A stretch of DNA of 64,000 bases from NCBI GenBank assembly GCA_035513575.1, contig DATKBW010000049.1, positions 112,213-176,212 of the forward strand. Reading direction: 5' to 3'. The position numbers and the translations under genes are program-made. The notes under the pieces were generated by a model. The model had not been told where the DNA came from, did not search any database, and saw only the letters and a list, made by a program, of their open reading frames with translations. Of the stretch, positions 42,190 to 52,403 are shown in pieces (positions within the stretch are counted from its first letter, which is position 1; the number at the start of each line of letters is the position of its first letter). Source of the DNA: JAHWKI01 sp035513575 (lineage in GTDB: Bacteria; Gemmatimonadota; Gemmatimonadetes; Longimicrobiales; RSA9).

Positions 42190-44742
42190 TCACGCCCGCC
42201 GCAGCCGGAGGGAGTTCGTCACCACGCTGAGCGAGCTGAACGCCATCGCGGCGCTGGCGAAGACGGGCGACAGCAGGATCCCGAAGAGGGGGTACAGCAC
42301 GCCCGCCGCGATGGGGATCCCGATGATGTTGTAGATGAACGCCCAGAACAGGTTCTGGCGGATCACGCGCATCGTCCGGCGTGACAGCCGGATCGCCTCC
42401 GGGACGCCGTTCAGGTCTCCCCCGACCAGGGTCACGTCCGAGGCCTCCAGCGCCACGTCCGTCCCCGTGCCGATGGCGATGCCGATGTCGGCGGCGGCCA
42501 GCGCGGGGGCATCGTTCAGGCCGTCGCCCACCATGGCCACGCGCCGCCCACCCTCCTGGAGCCGCCGCACCTCTTCCACCTTCCCCTGCGGCAGCACCTC
42601 CGCGACGACCCGGTCCACGCCCACCTCCCGGGCGATCGCCTCCGCCGTGGCCCGGTGGTCCCCCGTCAGCATCACCACCTCGAGCCCGAGCGACCTCAGG
42701 CGACGGACCGCCCCCGCGCTGGTCGGCTTCACGGGGTCCGCGATCCCGATCACCCCCACCGCCCGCCCCTCCGCGGCGACGAAGACCGGCGTCCGTGCCT
42801 CCGCGGCCAGCGCCGTCGCGGTCTCCGCCAGCACGCCGACCTCCACGCCCTGCTCGGCCATGAATGCGCCGTTTCCCACGAGCACCAGCCGCCCCCCCAC
42901 CACCGCCTCCGCACCGCGCCCGCCGGTGGCGAAGAAGTCCGCCGGGTCGGCCAGCTCGAGCCCACGCTCGCGCGCGGCCTCGACGATGGCCGCCGCCAGC
43001 GGGTGCTCGGACGCGGTCTCCAGGGAGGCCGCGAGGGTGAGCAGCTCGTCGTCCGAGATCCCCTGCGCCGGCGCGACCGCCACGACCCGCGGGCGGCCCT
43101 CCGTGATGGTCCCCGTCTTGTCCAGCACCACCGTGTCCAGCCGCTCCGCCGTCTCCAGCGCCGCACCGCCGCGGAAGAGGAGACCGCGCGCCGCGCCAGC
43201 GCCCGTCCCGGCCATCACCGCCGTCGGCGTGGCCAGCCCGAGGGCGCACGGGCACGCGATGATCAGGACGGTGACGAACGCCACCAGCGCGAAGATGAAG
43301 GCCGGGTCCGGTCCCAGGATCCACCAGGCGGCGCCGGCGACCAGCGCGATCCCGATCACCACGGGGACGAAGACCCCGGCGATCCGGTCGGCGAGGCGCT
43401 GGATCGGCGCCTTGGAGCCCTGCGCCTCCCGGACCAGCTTCACGATCTGGGCGAGGGCCGTGTCCCGTCCGACGCGCGTGGCCCGGAAACGGAAGGAGCC
43501 CTGGCCGTTGATCGTCCCGCCCACCACCTCGGCCCCCTCGCCCTTCTCCACGGGGATCGGCTCGCCCGTCAGGAGCGACTCGTCCACCGCGCTCCGCCCC
43601 TCGACGACGACCCCGTCCACCGGGATCCGCTCCCCCGGCCGCACCACCAGGACATCCCCGACGGCCACTTCCTCCACCGGCACGTCGGCCACGTCACCGT
43701 CCCGGACCACCCGGGCAGTCCTGGGCTGGAGCCCCGCCAGCTTGCGGATCGCTTCCCCGGTGCGGCCTTTCGCCCGCGCCTCCAGCATCTTCCCGAGGAG
43801 GATCAGGGCGATGATCATCACCACCGCCTCGTAGTACACGTCGGCGGGCAGCCCCGCCCGGGTGAAGATCCCGGGCGACACCGTGGCCACCACGCTGTAC
43901 AGGAACGCCGAGCCGGTGCCGACCGCGATCAGCGTGTTCATGTCCGCGCTCCCGTGGAGCACACCGCTCCACGCGCCGCGGTAGAACTGACGACCGGCCC
44001 AGAAGACCACCGGCGTCGTCAGAACCAGCAGCGTCCACGCGAGCACGCTCGGCTCGACCGCGTACAGCCAGGGGAGCACACCCTCGAGGGCCCGGTTCAC
44101 CGGCATCATCACGCGGTGGAACAGATCGCTGCTCATGGCCGCGGAGTCACGCGCCATCAGCGGCATCGACGCCAGCATCGCGAACGCCGCCACCACCGCC
44201 GAGAACCAGAACTTCCGGCTCAGCCCCCGGTACTCCCGCTCCCGGGAGATCCGCTCCCGCTCCGCCGGGTCCGTCGCCTCGATCGGCGCCGCCAGCCTGT
44301 ACCCCGCCGCCTCCACCGCCCCGCCGAGGTCCTCCGCCGTCACCGCCTCCGGGACGTAGACGACCCGCGCCGATCCGGCGGCGATGTTCACGACCGCTTC
44401 GATCACCCCCGCAAGCGCCACCAGCTCGCGCTCGATCGGCTCCCCGCTCACCGCCCACTCCAGCCCCTCCACCTCCAGCACCGTCTCCTCCACACGGGCG
44501 CCGTACCCGGACTGCCGCACCGCGTCCACCAGCGTTGCGGCGGTGGCCGATCCGGGGTCGTAGGCCACCGTCGCACGCTCGGTCGCGAAGTTCACCGCCG
44601 CGTCCACCACACCCGGCGCCTTCGACAGCCCCTTCTGCACGCGCGCCGCGCACGCCGCGCACGTCATCCCCGTCACCGGGATCTCCAGACGCTTCCTTCC
44701 GCCCTCCACGACCCGTTCCGCCCCCTCACTCACCGCCTTCAT
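42190..44742 (-). CDS. copA: Cu(I)-exporting P1B-type ATPase
   Basis: An 850-residue P-type ATPase. HMA domain 1 is intact (MTCAACAARV, Cys28/Cys31), but HMA domain 2 has lost CxxC (GLEWAVSGEP). The membrane metal site is the CPC of IIACPCALGLATPTA. Phosphorylation site DKTGTITEG, actuator SLLTGEPIPV, HP motif ASEHPLA and hinge GDGLNDAPALA are all present. Final helix residues include SSLSVVTNSLRLRR (Met replaced in the usual MSSVSVV). It exports Cu(I) across the inner membrane. An in-frame GTG at 44757 is an alternative start. Confidence 0.95.
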   Translation of the reverse strand: MKAVSEGAERVVEGGRKRLEIPVTGMTCAACAARVQKGLSKAPGVVDAAVNFATERATVAYDPGSATAATLVDAVRQSGYGARVEETVLEVEGLEWAVSGEPIERELVALAGVIEAVVNIAAGSARVVYVPEAVTAEDLGGAVEAAGYRLAAPIEATDPAERERISREREYRGLSRKFWFSAVVAAFAMLASMPLMARDSAAMSSDLFHRVMMPVNRALEGVLPWLYAVEPSVLAWTLLVLTTPVVFWAGRQFYRGAWSGVLHGSADMNTLIAVGTGSAFLYSVVATVSPGIFTRAGLPADVYYEAVVMIIALILLGKMLEARAKGRTGEAIRKLAGLQPRTARVVRDGDVADVPVEEVAVGDVLVVRPGERIPVDGVVVEGRSAVDESLLTGEPIPVEKGEGAEVVGGTINGQGSFRFRATRVGRDTALAQIVKLVREAQGSKAPIQRLADRIAGVFVPVVIGIALVAGAAWWILGPDPAFIFALVAFVTVLIIACPCALGLATPTAVMAGTGAGAARGLLFRGGAALETAERLDTVVLDKTGTITEGRPRVVAVAPAQGISDDELLTLAASLETASEHPLAAAIVEAARERGLELADPADFFATGGRGAEAVVGGRLVLVGNGAFMAEQGVEVGVLAETATALAAEARTPVFVAAEGRAVGVIGIADPVKPTSAGAVRRLRSLGLEVVMLTGDHRATAEAIAREVGVDRVVAEVLPQGKVEEVRRLQEGGRRVAMVGDGLNDAPALAAADIGIAIGTGTDVALEASDVTLVGGDLNGVPEAIRLSRRTMRVIRQNLFWAFIYNIIGIPIAAGVLYPLFGILLSPVFASAAMAFSSLSVVTNSLRLRRA

Positions 44743-44770
44743 AGGCCCGCGCTCCACGGTGATCGGTTCG

Positions 44771-45073
44771 TCATTCCCGCATGTGCCGGTACATCAGCTC
44801 CGTCACCTCGTCGTATGTCCGCTCCGCTTCCACCGCGTCTCCCGAGCGCAGCGCGCCCGTCACGCAGTGCTGCAGGTGGTTCCGCATCAGCAGCTTCCCC
44901 ACCCCCCGCAGCGCCGCGTGCACCGATGCCAGCTGCGTGAGGATGTCCGGGCAGTACCGATCTTCCTCCACCATCCGCTGCAAACCCCGGATCTGGCCCT
45001 CGATCCGCTTCAGCCGGGCGGCCGTCTGCTTCTTCGTCTGCGGGTTCTGTGCGAGCGCGGCCTGTTCGTGCAT
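44771..45073 (-). CDS. csoR: CsoR-family copper-sensing repressor
   Basis: A 100-residue DUF156 protein. The Cu(I) ligands of CsoR are present as Cys in EEDRYCPDILTQ and the His and Cys in RNHLQHCV. It has the family helices RLKRIEGQIRGLQRMV and GDAVEAERTYDEVTELMYR. Apo-CsoR would bind the operator at its own promoter and release it with copper. AAGGAGG lies 6 nt before the ATG. First gene of the cop operon. Confidence 0.94.
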   Translation of the reverse strand: MHEQAALAQNPQTKKQTAARLKRIEGQIRGLQRMVEEDRYCPDILTQLASVHAALRGVGKLLMRNHLQHCVTGALRSGDAVEAERTYDEVTELMYRHMRE

Positions 45074-45090
45074 GCCGGTCCTCCTTATAG

Positions 45091-45109
45091 GATACTCCCC
45101 TACGGTATC
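45091..45109. promoter_or_regulatory. Candidate CsoR operator
   Basis: On the minus strand, GATACCGTAGGGGAGTATC is an imperfect palindrome (GATAC..GTATC ends with a G-rich centre), the general form of CsoR boxes. It covers the predicted -10 hexamer and lies 17 nt from the csoR start. Confidence 0.65.
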
Positions 45110-45130
45110 GGGGACCGGGGTGGGCGTCAA
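45102..45130 (-). promoter_or_regulatory. Predicted cop operon promoter
   Basis: Minus strand: -35 TTGACG (45130-45125), 17-bp spacer, -10 TACCGT (45107-45102). The -10 box is inside the candidate CsoR operator. Confidence 0.6.
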
Positions 45131-45174
45131 GGGGACGGGGTGTCGGCACGACTCCTGAATGGGGCGGGCGCGCA

Positions 45175-46182
45175 ATGACGACCGACGATCATGGCTGGTG
45201 GCGCCGGGAGGGCGCGGGGGACGAAGGGTTCCGGTACGTGAAGGTGGACGGAGCGGAGCTCACGTGGGAGGCGGCGCTGGCGCGGATCGAGCGGCTGGCG
45301 ATCCCGCCGGGGTGGACGGAGGTGCACGTTGCGCCGACGTCGAAGCGGAAGATCCAGGCGTGGGGGCGGGATGCTGCGGGGCGGAAGCAGTACATTTACA
45401 GCCACGAGGCGGTGGAAGCGCGGAACCGTCGGAAGTGGGAGCGGGTGCTGGCGTACGCCCGGGTGGTGCCCGCGCTGCGGGAGGCGACGAACGCGCATCT
45501 GAGGCTGGAGGGTCCGCGGCGGGAGAAGGTGCTGGCGACGGTGGTGCGGCTGATGAGCCGGGCGTTCTTCCGGATCGGGAACGAGCGGTACGCGGTGGAG
45601 AACAAGACGTTCGGGATCGCGACGCTGAAGAAGAAGCACCTGGAGATCCGCGGGACGGATCTGGTGTTCACGTACGTGGGGAAGCGGAAGAAGGACCATC
45701 GGCGGGTGGTGGCGGACACGCCGCTGGTGGGAGTTCTGCGGGAGATCCTGGAGCTGCCGGGGTCGCGACTGTTCCGGTACCGGACGCCGGAGGGTGCGGT
45801 GCGGAACGTGACGGCGCGGGGAGTGAACGAGTACCTGCAGGAGATCCTGCACGCGGGGTACAGCTCGAAGGATCTGCGCACGTTCGGCGGGACGGTGCGG
45901 GCGGCGACGATCCTGGCGGACCTGGGCCCGGCGAAGTCGGAGCGGGAGGCGCACGAGAACACGGTGATGACAGCGCGGCTGGTGGCGAGCGAGCTGGGGA
46001 ACACGCCGGCGATCGCGCGGGAGGCGTACATTCACCCGGCGGTGTTCGATCAGTACGAGAGGCACGGCCGGACGATCGAGCCGCTGATGCGGAAGGTGCC
46101 GCGGGCGGTGAAGTCGGAGGAGCCGGTCGCGTATTATCCGGAAGAGGCCGCGCTCATGCGGTTCCTCGAGCGCTACGGGTGA
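45175..46182 (+). CDS. Type IB DNA topoisomerase (poxvirus-like)
   Basis: A 335-residue bacterial topoisomerase IB. Motifs include FRYVKVDGAEL, IPPGWTEVHV and KIQAWGRDAAGRKQYIYSHE in the N-terminal clamp. The catalytic domain has the Arg/Lys residues in KTFGIATLKKKHLEI, the KDLRTFGGTVRAA helix and the nucleophilic Tyr in NTPAIAREAYIHPAVF. It relaxes supercoils by 3'-phosphotyrosyl nicking. Typical length. Divergent from csoR. Confidence 0.95.
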   Translation: MTTDDHGWWRREGAGDEGFRYVKVDGAELTWEAALARIERLAIPPGWTEVHVAPTSKRKIQAWGRDAAGRKQYIYSHEAVEARNRRKWERVLAYARVVPALREATNAHLRLEGPRREKVLATVVRLMSRAFFRIGNERYAVENKTFGIATLKKKHLEIRGTDLVFTYVGKRKKDHRRVVADTPLVGVLREILELPGSRLFRYRTPEGAVRNVTARGVNEYLQEILHAGYSSKDLRTFGGTVRAATILADLGPAKSEREAHENTVMTARLVASELGNTPAIAREAYIHPAVFDQYERHGRTIEPLMRKVPRAVKSEEPVAYYPEEAALMRFLERYG

Positions 46183-46316
46183 GGGTCCGGGGGTGCGAGG
46201 CGCGGCCGCGTGTCCGGTCACTGGAACGGCGCGCGTTCCGGGGCGTACATCACCCGTGAACCTTTCCGCTCCGCGGCGCCGTAGAGGGGCCGCGGAGCAC
46301 ACCCCGAAGCGGTTCG

Positions 46317-47009
46317 ATGAACGAGCACGAGCGCCGGCTGAATCAGGAACGCCGCCACACCCGCGCGCTGCGGGGCGGGATCGGCGTGTCGGTGGTGCTC
46401 CACGTCCTTCTGCTCGTTGTCTTCGGCCGGGCCGTCTCCCTTCCGTCCTCACCGTTCGCCGCGGCGGGGGAGCGGCGTGGCTCCGAGCGGGCCGCGCCCG
46501 GTGGCGGGATGCAGGCCCTGGAGCTGGCCACGCCCACGATCGAGCCGCCCACGCCGGCGCCGCCGGTCCCGGTGCCCGCGCTGGTCCCGGAGCTGCCGCA
46601 GCCGGAGGAGGTCCTCGTGGAGGTTCCCGCCATCGCGCTGGCCGAAGGGGTGGGAGTTCCCGGGGAGACGGGCCCGGACACGGGCCCCGGGCTGGAGCGC
46701 GGGGTGGGCGAAGGCGATGGCGGTACGGAGGCGGAGGGCCGATTCCGGGCGGTGCCGCCACGCCCGCGGGGTCTCATCCTCCCCCCCGCGAACCGGCCGG
46801 CCTCGGTGCGCGGCAAGGAGGTGGAGGTGTGGGTGTACGTCAGCTCCGCCGGCAGGGTGATCCCCGACTCGACGCAATTGCGACCGCCCACGGGGGACCG
46901 GGGCTTCGACCGGCGGCTGCGGGACCACGCATCCGGCTGGGTCTTCGAGGCGGCGCGGAAGGAAGGGAGGGCGGTGGGGGAGTGGTTCCGCTACACGATC
47001 GTGATGTGA
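46317..47009 (+). CDS. TonB-like energy-transducer protein
   Basis: A 230-residue protein with one N-terminal membrane helix (GIGVSVVLHVLLLVVFGRAVS), a Pro-rich periplasmic stretch (PPTPAPPVPVPALVPELPQPEE), a Gly-rich segment and a C-terminal TonB-like domain (VEVWVYVSSAGRVIPDSTQL.. WVFEAARKEGRAVGEWFRYTIVM). It could couple proton-motive force to an outer-membrane receptor, but no ExbB/ExbD pair is nearby (only the ExbD-like fragment at 31336). Confidence 0.83.
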   Translation: MNEHERRLNQERRHTRALRGGIGVSVVLHVLLLVVFGRAVSLPSSPFAAAGERRGSERAAPGGGMQALELATPTIEPPTPAPPVPVPALVPELPQPEEVLVEVPAIALAEGVGVPGETGPDTGPGLERGVGEGDGGTEAEGRFRAVPPRPRGLILPPANRPASVRGKEVEVWVYVSSAGRVIPDSTQLRPPTGDRGFDRRLRDHASGWVFEAARKEGRAVGEWFRYTIVM

Positions 47010-47022
47010 GGCGGAGGCGCGC

Positions 47023-47802
47023 ATTCGGCTGATCGCGCGTCCGGACAGCCGGGACGCCCTGGAGGCGTGGGTCCGGGAGCACGGGACCATCCTGGCGGCC
47101 GCGGCCGCTCAGCCGCAGGCCGCTGCGCTGCACGGACGGGGGCGGGTGCTGGTCGTGCCGCGGCCGGACCGGCCCGCCGGGTCGGAGCGGTGGGTGGTCC
47201 GGGAGTACGTTCGCGGCGGGGCTCTCGCCGGCCTCATGGGGGACCGGTACGTCAGGCTCGGAACGCCGCGGCCGGTGCGGGAGTTCCGCCTGGCGCGGGC
47301 GCTGGAGGCCCTCGGGATCCCGACGCCCGCGGCGGTGGGCGCCGCCACCTACCCCCGCGGACCGTGGTACCGCGGCGAGCTGGTCACCGAGTGGGTGCCG
47401 GGTTCCGCGGATCTCGCCCGGATCCTGTTCGGCCGCGCCGCGCTCGGTGACGCGGCGGCCGGTGCGCCCGCGCCGCCGGTCTGCGACCCGGCACTGGCGA
47501 TGCGCGCGGCCGGGCGGCTCGTCGCCGTGCTGCACGAGGCGGGGGTGAGGCACCCGGACCTGAACATCAAGAACATCCTCGTCGAGGCCGGTCCCGGGTT
47601 TCCGCGCGCCCTCGTTCTCGACCTGGACCGCGCGTGCCTGGTGGGCCGGCTCTCCGGCCGCGCGCGGCGGCGCATGCTGGAGCGGTTCGAGCGATCGCTC
47701 CGGAAATGGGAGCGGCGCACCGGCACCGCGATCCCGCCGTCGCTGCGGGCGGCCTTCCTCGGCGGCTACGGCGACCCGGGCCCCGAGGCCTTGAGACGTT
47801 GA
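47023..47802 (+). CDS. kdkA: Kdo kinase-like lipopolysaccharide kinase
   Basis: About 259 residues. The protein-kinase-like fold of KdkA is recognised from HGRGRVLVVP, VVREYVRGG..GDRYVRL, REFRLARALEALGIPTP and the catalytic HPDLNIKNILVE with metal-binding LDLDRA. It would phosphorylate Kdo in the lipid A-core on the cytoplasmic face. Start is unusual: no ATG, GTG or TTG occurs in frame between the upstream stop (47002-47004) and a GTG at 47146 that would delete the nucleotide loop. An ATT at 47023 lies 5 nt after GGAGG. Confidence 0.82.
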   Translation: MRLIARPDSRDALEAWVREHGTILAAAAAQPQAAALHGRGRVLVVPRPDRPAGSERWVVREYVRGGALAGLMGDRYVRLGTPRPVREFRLARALEALGIPTPAAVGAATYPRGPWYRGELVTEWVPGSADLARILFGRAALGDAAAGAPAPPVCDPALAMRAAGRLVAVLHEAGVRHPDLNIKNILVEAGPGFPRALVLDLDRACLVGRLSGRARRRMLERFERSLRKWERRTGTAIPPSLRAAFLGGYGDPGPEALRR

Positions 47803-47835
47803 CTTCCGGGACGCCGTCGCGGACCTTCCCGCCGC

Positions 47836-48876
47836 ATGTCCTCCAGAGAGCCGATCCCTCGCGAGATCTGCATTGTCATGCTCAGCGCGCTGGGCGACGC
47901 CGTGCACGTCCTCCCCGTGGTGAACGCGCTGAGGCGGACGTGGCCGGAGACGCGGATCACGTGGGTCGTACAGCCGGTGCCGTACCTGCTGGTGAAGGAC
48001 CACCCGGCGGTGGACCGGGTCGTCCTGTTCCGCAGGCGGAAGGGTCCGGGAGCGTGGCGGTCGTTCCGGGATTCCGCCCGGCAGCTGCGTGAGGGCCGCT
48101 TCGACCTGCTCCTGGCGCTGCAGGTCTACGCGAAGGCCGGGCTCCTGGTCGCGCTGGCCCGGGCCGACCGGAAGCTCGGCTTCGACCGGGCCCGCGCCCG
48201 GGACCTGAACTGGCTGGTCACCAGCGAGAGGATCCGCCCTCACTCCGTCCAGCACGTGCAGGACCAGTACTTCGAGTTCCTCGCCCATCTCGGCGTCAGC
48301 CCGGAGCCCGTGGAGTGGCGGATCCCCATCACGGACGCCGAGCGCGCCGCGCAGCGCGCGTTCTTCCACCAGCTCGACCGCCCCGCGTGCGCGCTGGTGG
48401 TGGGGACCAGCAAGCCGGAAAAGAACTGGCTGCCCGAGCGCTACGCGCGCACCCTGGACGCCCTGGAAGCCGAGTACAACCTCCGCCCCATCCTCGTCGG
48501 CGGCCCATCGGACGTCGAGCGGGAGATGGCCGACCAGGTCCTTGCCCTCACCCGCGCCCGCGTGATCGATACGCTCGGGGACGATCTCCGGAGGCTGGTC
48601 TGGCTGCTGGACGGGGCGCGGCTGGTGATCAGCCCCGACACAGGCCCCCTCCACCTCGCCCGGGCCCTGGACACGCCGGTCGTGGGACTCTACGGCTACA
48701 CGAACCCGAAGCGCTACGGACCCTACCGGAAGTACCAGGACCTCGTGGTGGACGGGTACGCGAAGTACCCGGGCGAGGACTACCCGCCGAGCATGGAGTA
48801 CCGACCGGAAGGGATGATGCGGGTGAGCGTGGAGGCGGTGCTGGGGGCGGTGGGGCGGGCGCTTTCCGCCGGGTGA
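47836..48876 (+). CDS. Glycosyltransferase family 9 (heptosyltransferase-like)
   Basis: A 346-residue GT9 protein. Motifs are ICIVMLSALGDAVHVLPVVNALR at the N-terminus, VVGTSKPEKNWLPERYARTLD in the nucleotide region and the C-terminal SPDTGPLHLARALDTPVVGLYGYTNP. It should transfer heptose from ADP-heptose to the LPS core. A close paralogue lies at 55308. TTGACT (47799) with a GACCTT box 8 nt before the ATG may be an internal promoter. Confidence 0.93.
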   Translation: MSSREPIPREICIVMLSALGDAVHVLPVVNALRRTWPETRITWVVQPVPYLLVKDHPAVDRVVLFRRRKGPGAWRSFRDSARQLREGRFDLLLALQVYAKAGLLVALARADRKLGFDRARARDLNWLVTSERIRPHSVQHVQDQYFEFLAHLGVSPEPVEWRIPITDAERAAQRAFFHQLDRPACALVVGTSKPEKNWLPERYARTLDALEAEYNLRPILVGGPSDVEREMADQVLALTRARVIDTLGDDLRRLVWLLDGARLVISPDTGPLHLARALDTPVVGLYGYTNPKRYGPYRKYQDLVVDGYAKYPGEDYPPSMEYRPEGMMRVSVEAVLGAVGRALSAG

Positions 48877-48909
48877 CGCCTTCCCGCCGCCCACGAGCCG
48901 GCCCTTCGA

Positions 48910-48939
48910 TTGCCGCTTCCCCCCGAGCGCAAGTACTTT
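48910..48939 (+). promoter_or_regulatory. Predicted leaderless promoter of the PorX-like gene
   Basis: -35 TTGCCG (48910-48915), 18-bp spacer, -10 TACTTT (48934-48939), then 6 nt and ATG at 48946. No Shine-Dalgarno is visible. Geometry equals that of the P1 peptidase promoter. Confidence 0.45.
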
Positions 48940-48945
48940 GCGCCC

Positions 48946-50502
48946 ATGGACAAACGCATCCTCTGGGTCGATGACGAGGTGGAGCTGCTGGAGCCTCACC
49001 TGCTGTTCCTCCGGCAGCGTGGCTACGAGGTCGACACCACGTCGAACGGCGACGACGCCCTCGAGCTGATGCGGCGGCGGCCGTACGACCTCGTGCTGCT
49101 GGACGAGCAGATGCCGGGGCGTCGCGGCCTGGAGGTCCTCGGCCTGATCCGGCAGGAGGAGCCGCACGCCCGCGTGGTGATGGTGACGAAGTCGGAGGAG
49201 GACCGGACGCTGGAGGAGGCGATCGGCCGCCGCGTGGACGACTACCTCGTGAAGCCCGCCTCGCCCCGGCAGGTGCTCTCGGTGGTGACGCGGCTGCTGG
49301 AGGGATCCCAGCTCCGGCAACAGCAGGCGGCGCAGGACTTCGCCGCGCGGTTCCTGGCGCTGTCGCAGGAGAAGGACGCGGCGAGGACCTGGCAGGACTA
49401 CTTCGCCCTCTATTCCGAGCTGACGGACTGGGACCTCCGGTTGGCGGAGGCGGGCGAGACCGGGCTCGTGGATTCCGTCCGGTCGCTGCTGGTGGACCTG
49501 CGCCGGGAGTTCGGCGCCTACGTCCGCGGCGCATACCCGGGGTGGGTCAGTGGAGAGGGCACGGCGGGACAGGACCGGCCGCCGCTCAGCACCGACGTCG
49601 TAAGGCGCTGGGTCCGCCCTCGAATGGGGGAGGGGCCGCTCCTGTTCGTGATCATCGACTGCCTCCGGCTGGACCAGTGGCGGGCCATGCGGCCGCTCCT
49701 CGCCGGCCTGTTCGACATCGACGAGGAGCTGTACGCCAGCATCCTCCCCACCGCGACGCCCTACTCCCGGAACGCGCTCTTCAGCGGCCAGTACCCGGAC
49801 GCCATCGCGAAAGAGCGGCCGGAGTGGTGGGCGACGGACGAGGGGAGCCTGAACGCGTTCGAGGACGCGCTGTTCCGGGACCACCTGAAGGAGCTCACCG
49901 GCCGCGACGTGCCGATCCACTACGAGAAGGTGTTCACCGACGGGGCAGCGGACGAGCTGGTCGCCAGGGTCCGGGGCGCGCTGAAGGCGGAGGGCGTGAT
50001 CAGCCTCGTGTTCAACTTCGTCGACCTCCTCACCCACGGGCGCAGCGAGTCGAGCCTGCTCATGGAGGTGGCCCGGGACGTATCGGGGCTGCGCGCCCTC
50101 ACGCGGCAGTGGTTCGAACGCTCCGCAGTACTCCGGATCCTCCGCGACGCCGCCGCCCACGGTGCCGAAGTCGTCCTCACGAGCGACCACGGCTCCATCC
50201 TCTGCGAGCGCCCCGTCACCGTCTTCGCCCGCCGGGATGCCACCGCGAATCTCCGCTACAAGTTCGGGCAGGACCTGCGGGCGGAGAGCCCTTCGGCGGT
50301 CTTCGCGGTCAACGACGAGCGCGCGCTCCGCTTTCCCCCGGGACGGCTCGCCACCAACTACCTGATCGCCCTGGAAGACTATTTCTTCGTCTATCCGACC
50401 AAGCTGCGGGAATACCAGGCCCGCTACCGGGGGTCGTTCCTCCATGGTGGCGCGAGCCCCGAGGAGATGATTCTGCCGGTGGCGACGCTGCGGCCGCGGT
50501 GA
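48946..50502 (+). CDS. PorX-like response regulator with PglZ output domain
   Basis: A 518-residue protein. Residues 1-120 are a receiver (ILWVDDEVELLEP, phospho-acceptor Asp53 in LVLLDEQMPG, Lys in VDDYLVKPAS). A helical linker follows, then a PglZ/alkaline-phosphatase-like domain from about 190: VIIDCLRLDQW, PTATPYSRNALFSG, LVFNFVDLLTHGRSE and TSDHGSI supply the metal-binding Asp, Thr, Asp and His. This is the layout of PorX, which controls type IX secretion in Bacteroidota. No T9SS gene is seen here; it sits among LPS glycan genes, so it may control envelope assembly. Confidence 0.92.
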   Translation: MDKRILWVDDEVELLEPHLLFLRQRGYEVDTTSNGDDALELMRRRPYDLVLLDEQMPGRRGLEVLGLIRQEEPHARVVMVTKSEEDRTLEEAIGRRVDDYLVKPASPRQVLSVVTRLLEGSQLRQQQAAQDFAARFLALSQEKDAARTWQDYFALYSELTDWDLRLAEAGETGLVDSVRSLLVDLRREFGAYVRGAYPGWVSGEGTAGQDRPPLSTDVVRRWVRPRMGEGPLLFVIIDCLRLDQWRAMRPLLAGLFDIDEELYASILPTATPYSRNALFSGQYPDAIAKERPEWWATDEGSLNAFEDALFRDHLKELTGRDVPIHYEKVFTDGAADELVARVRGALKAEGVISLVFNFVDLLTHGRSESSLLMEVARDVSGLRALTRQWFERSAVLRILRDAAAHGAEVVLTSDHGSILCERPVTVFARRDATANLRYKFGQDLRAESPSAVFAVNDERALRFPPGRLATNYLIALEDYFFVYPTKLREYQARYRGSFLHGGASPEEMILPVATLRPR

Positions 50503-50557
50503 GGCCGCGGCCGCAGCGCCGCCACGGGGCTCGCCTCGACCTCCGACCTCTGAGATC

Positions 50558-52399
<1,842 letters not shown>

Positions 52400-52403
52400 T
52401 CCG

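Noticed and set aside
46840..50445. A 1201-codon minus-strand frame under the Kdo kinase, GT9 and PorX genes
   Set aside because: Three recognised plus-strand genes occupy the region; the frame lacks motifs and is antisense.
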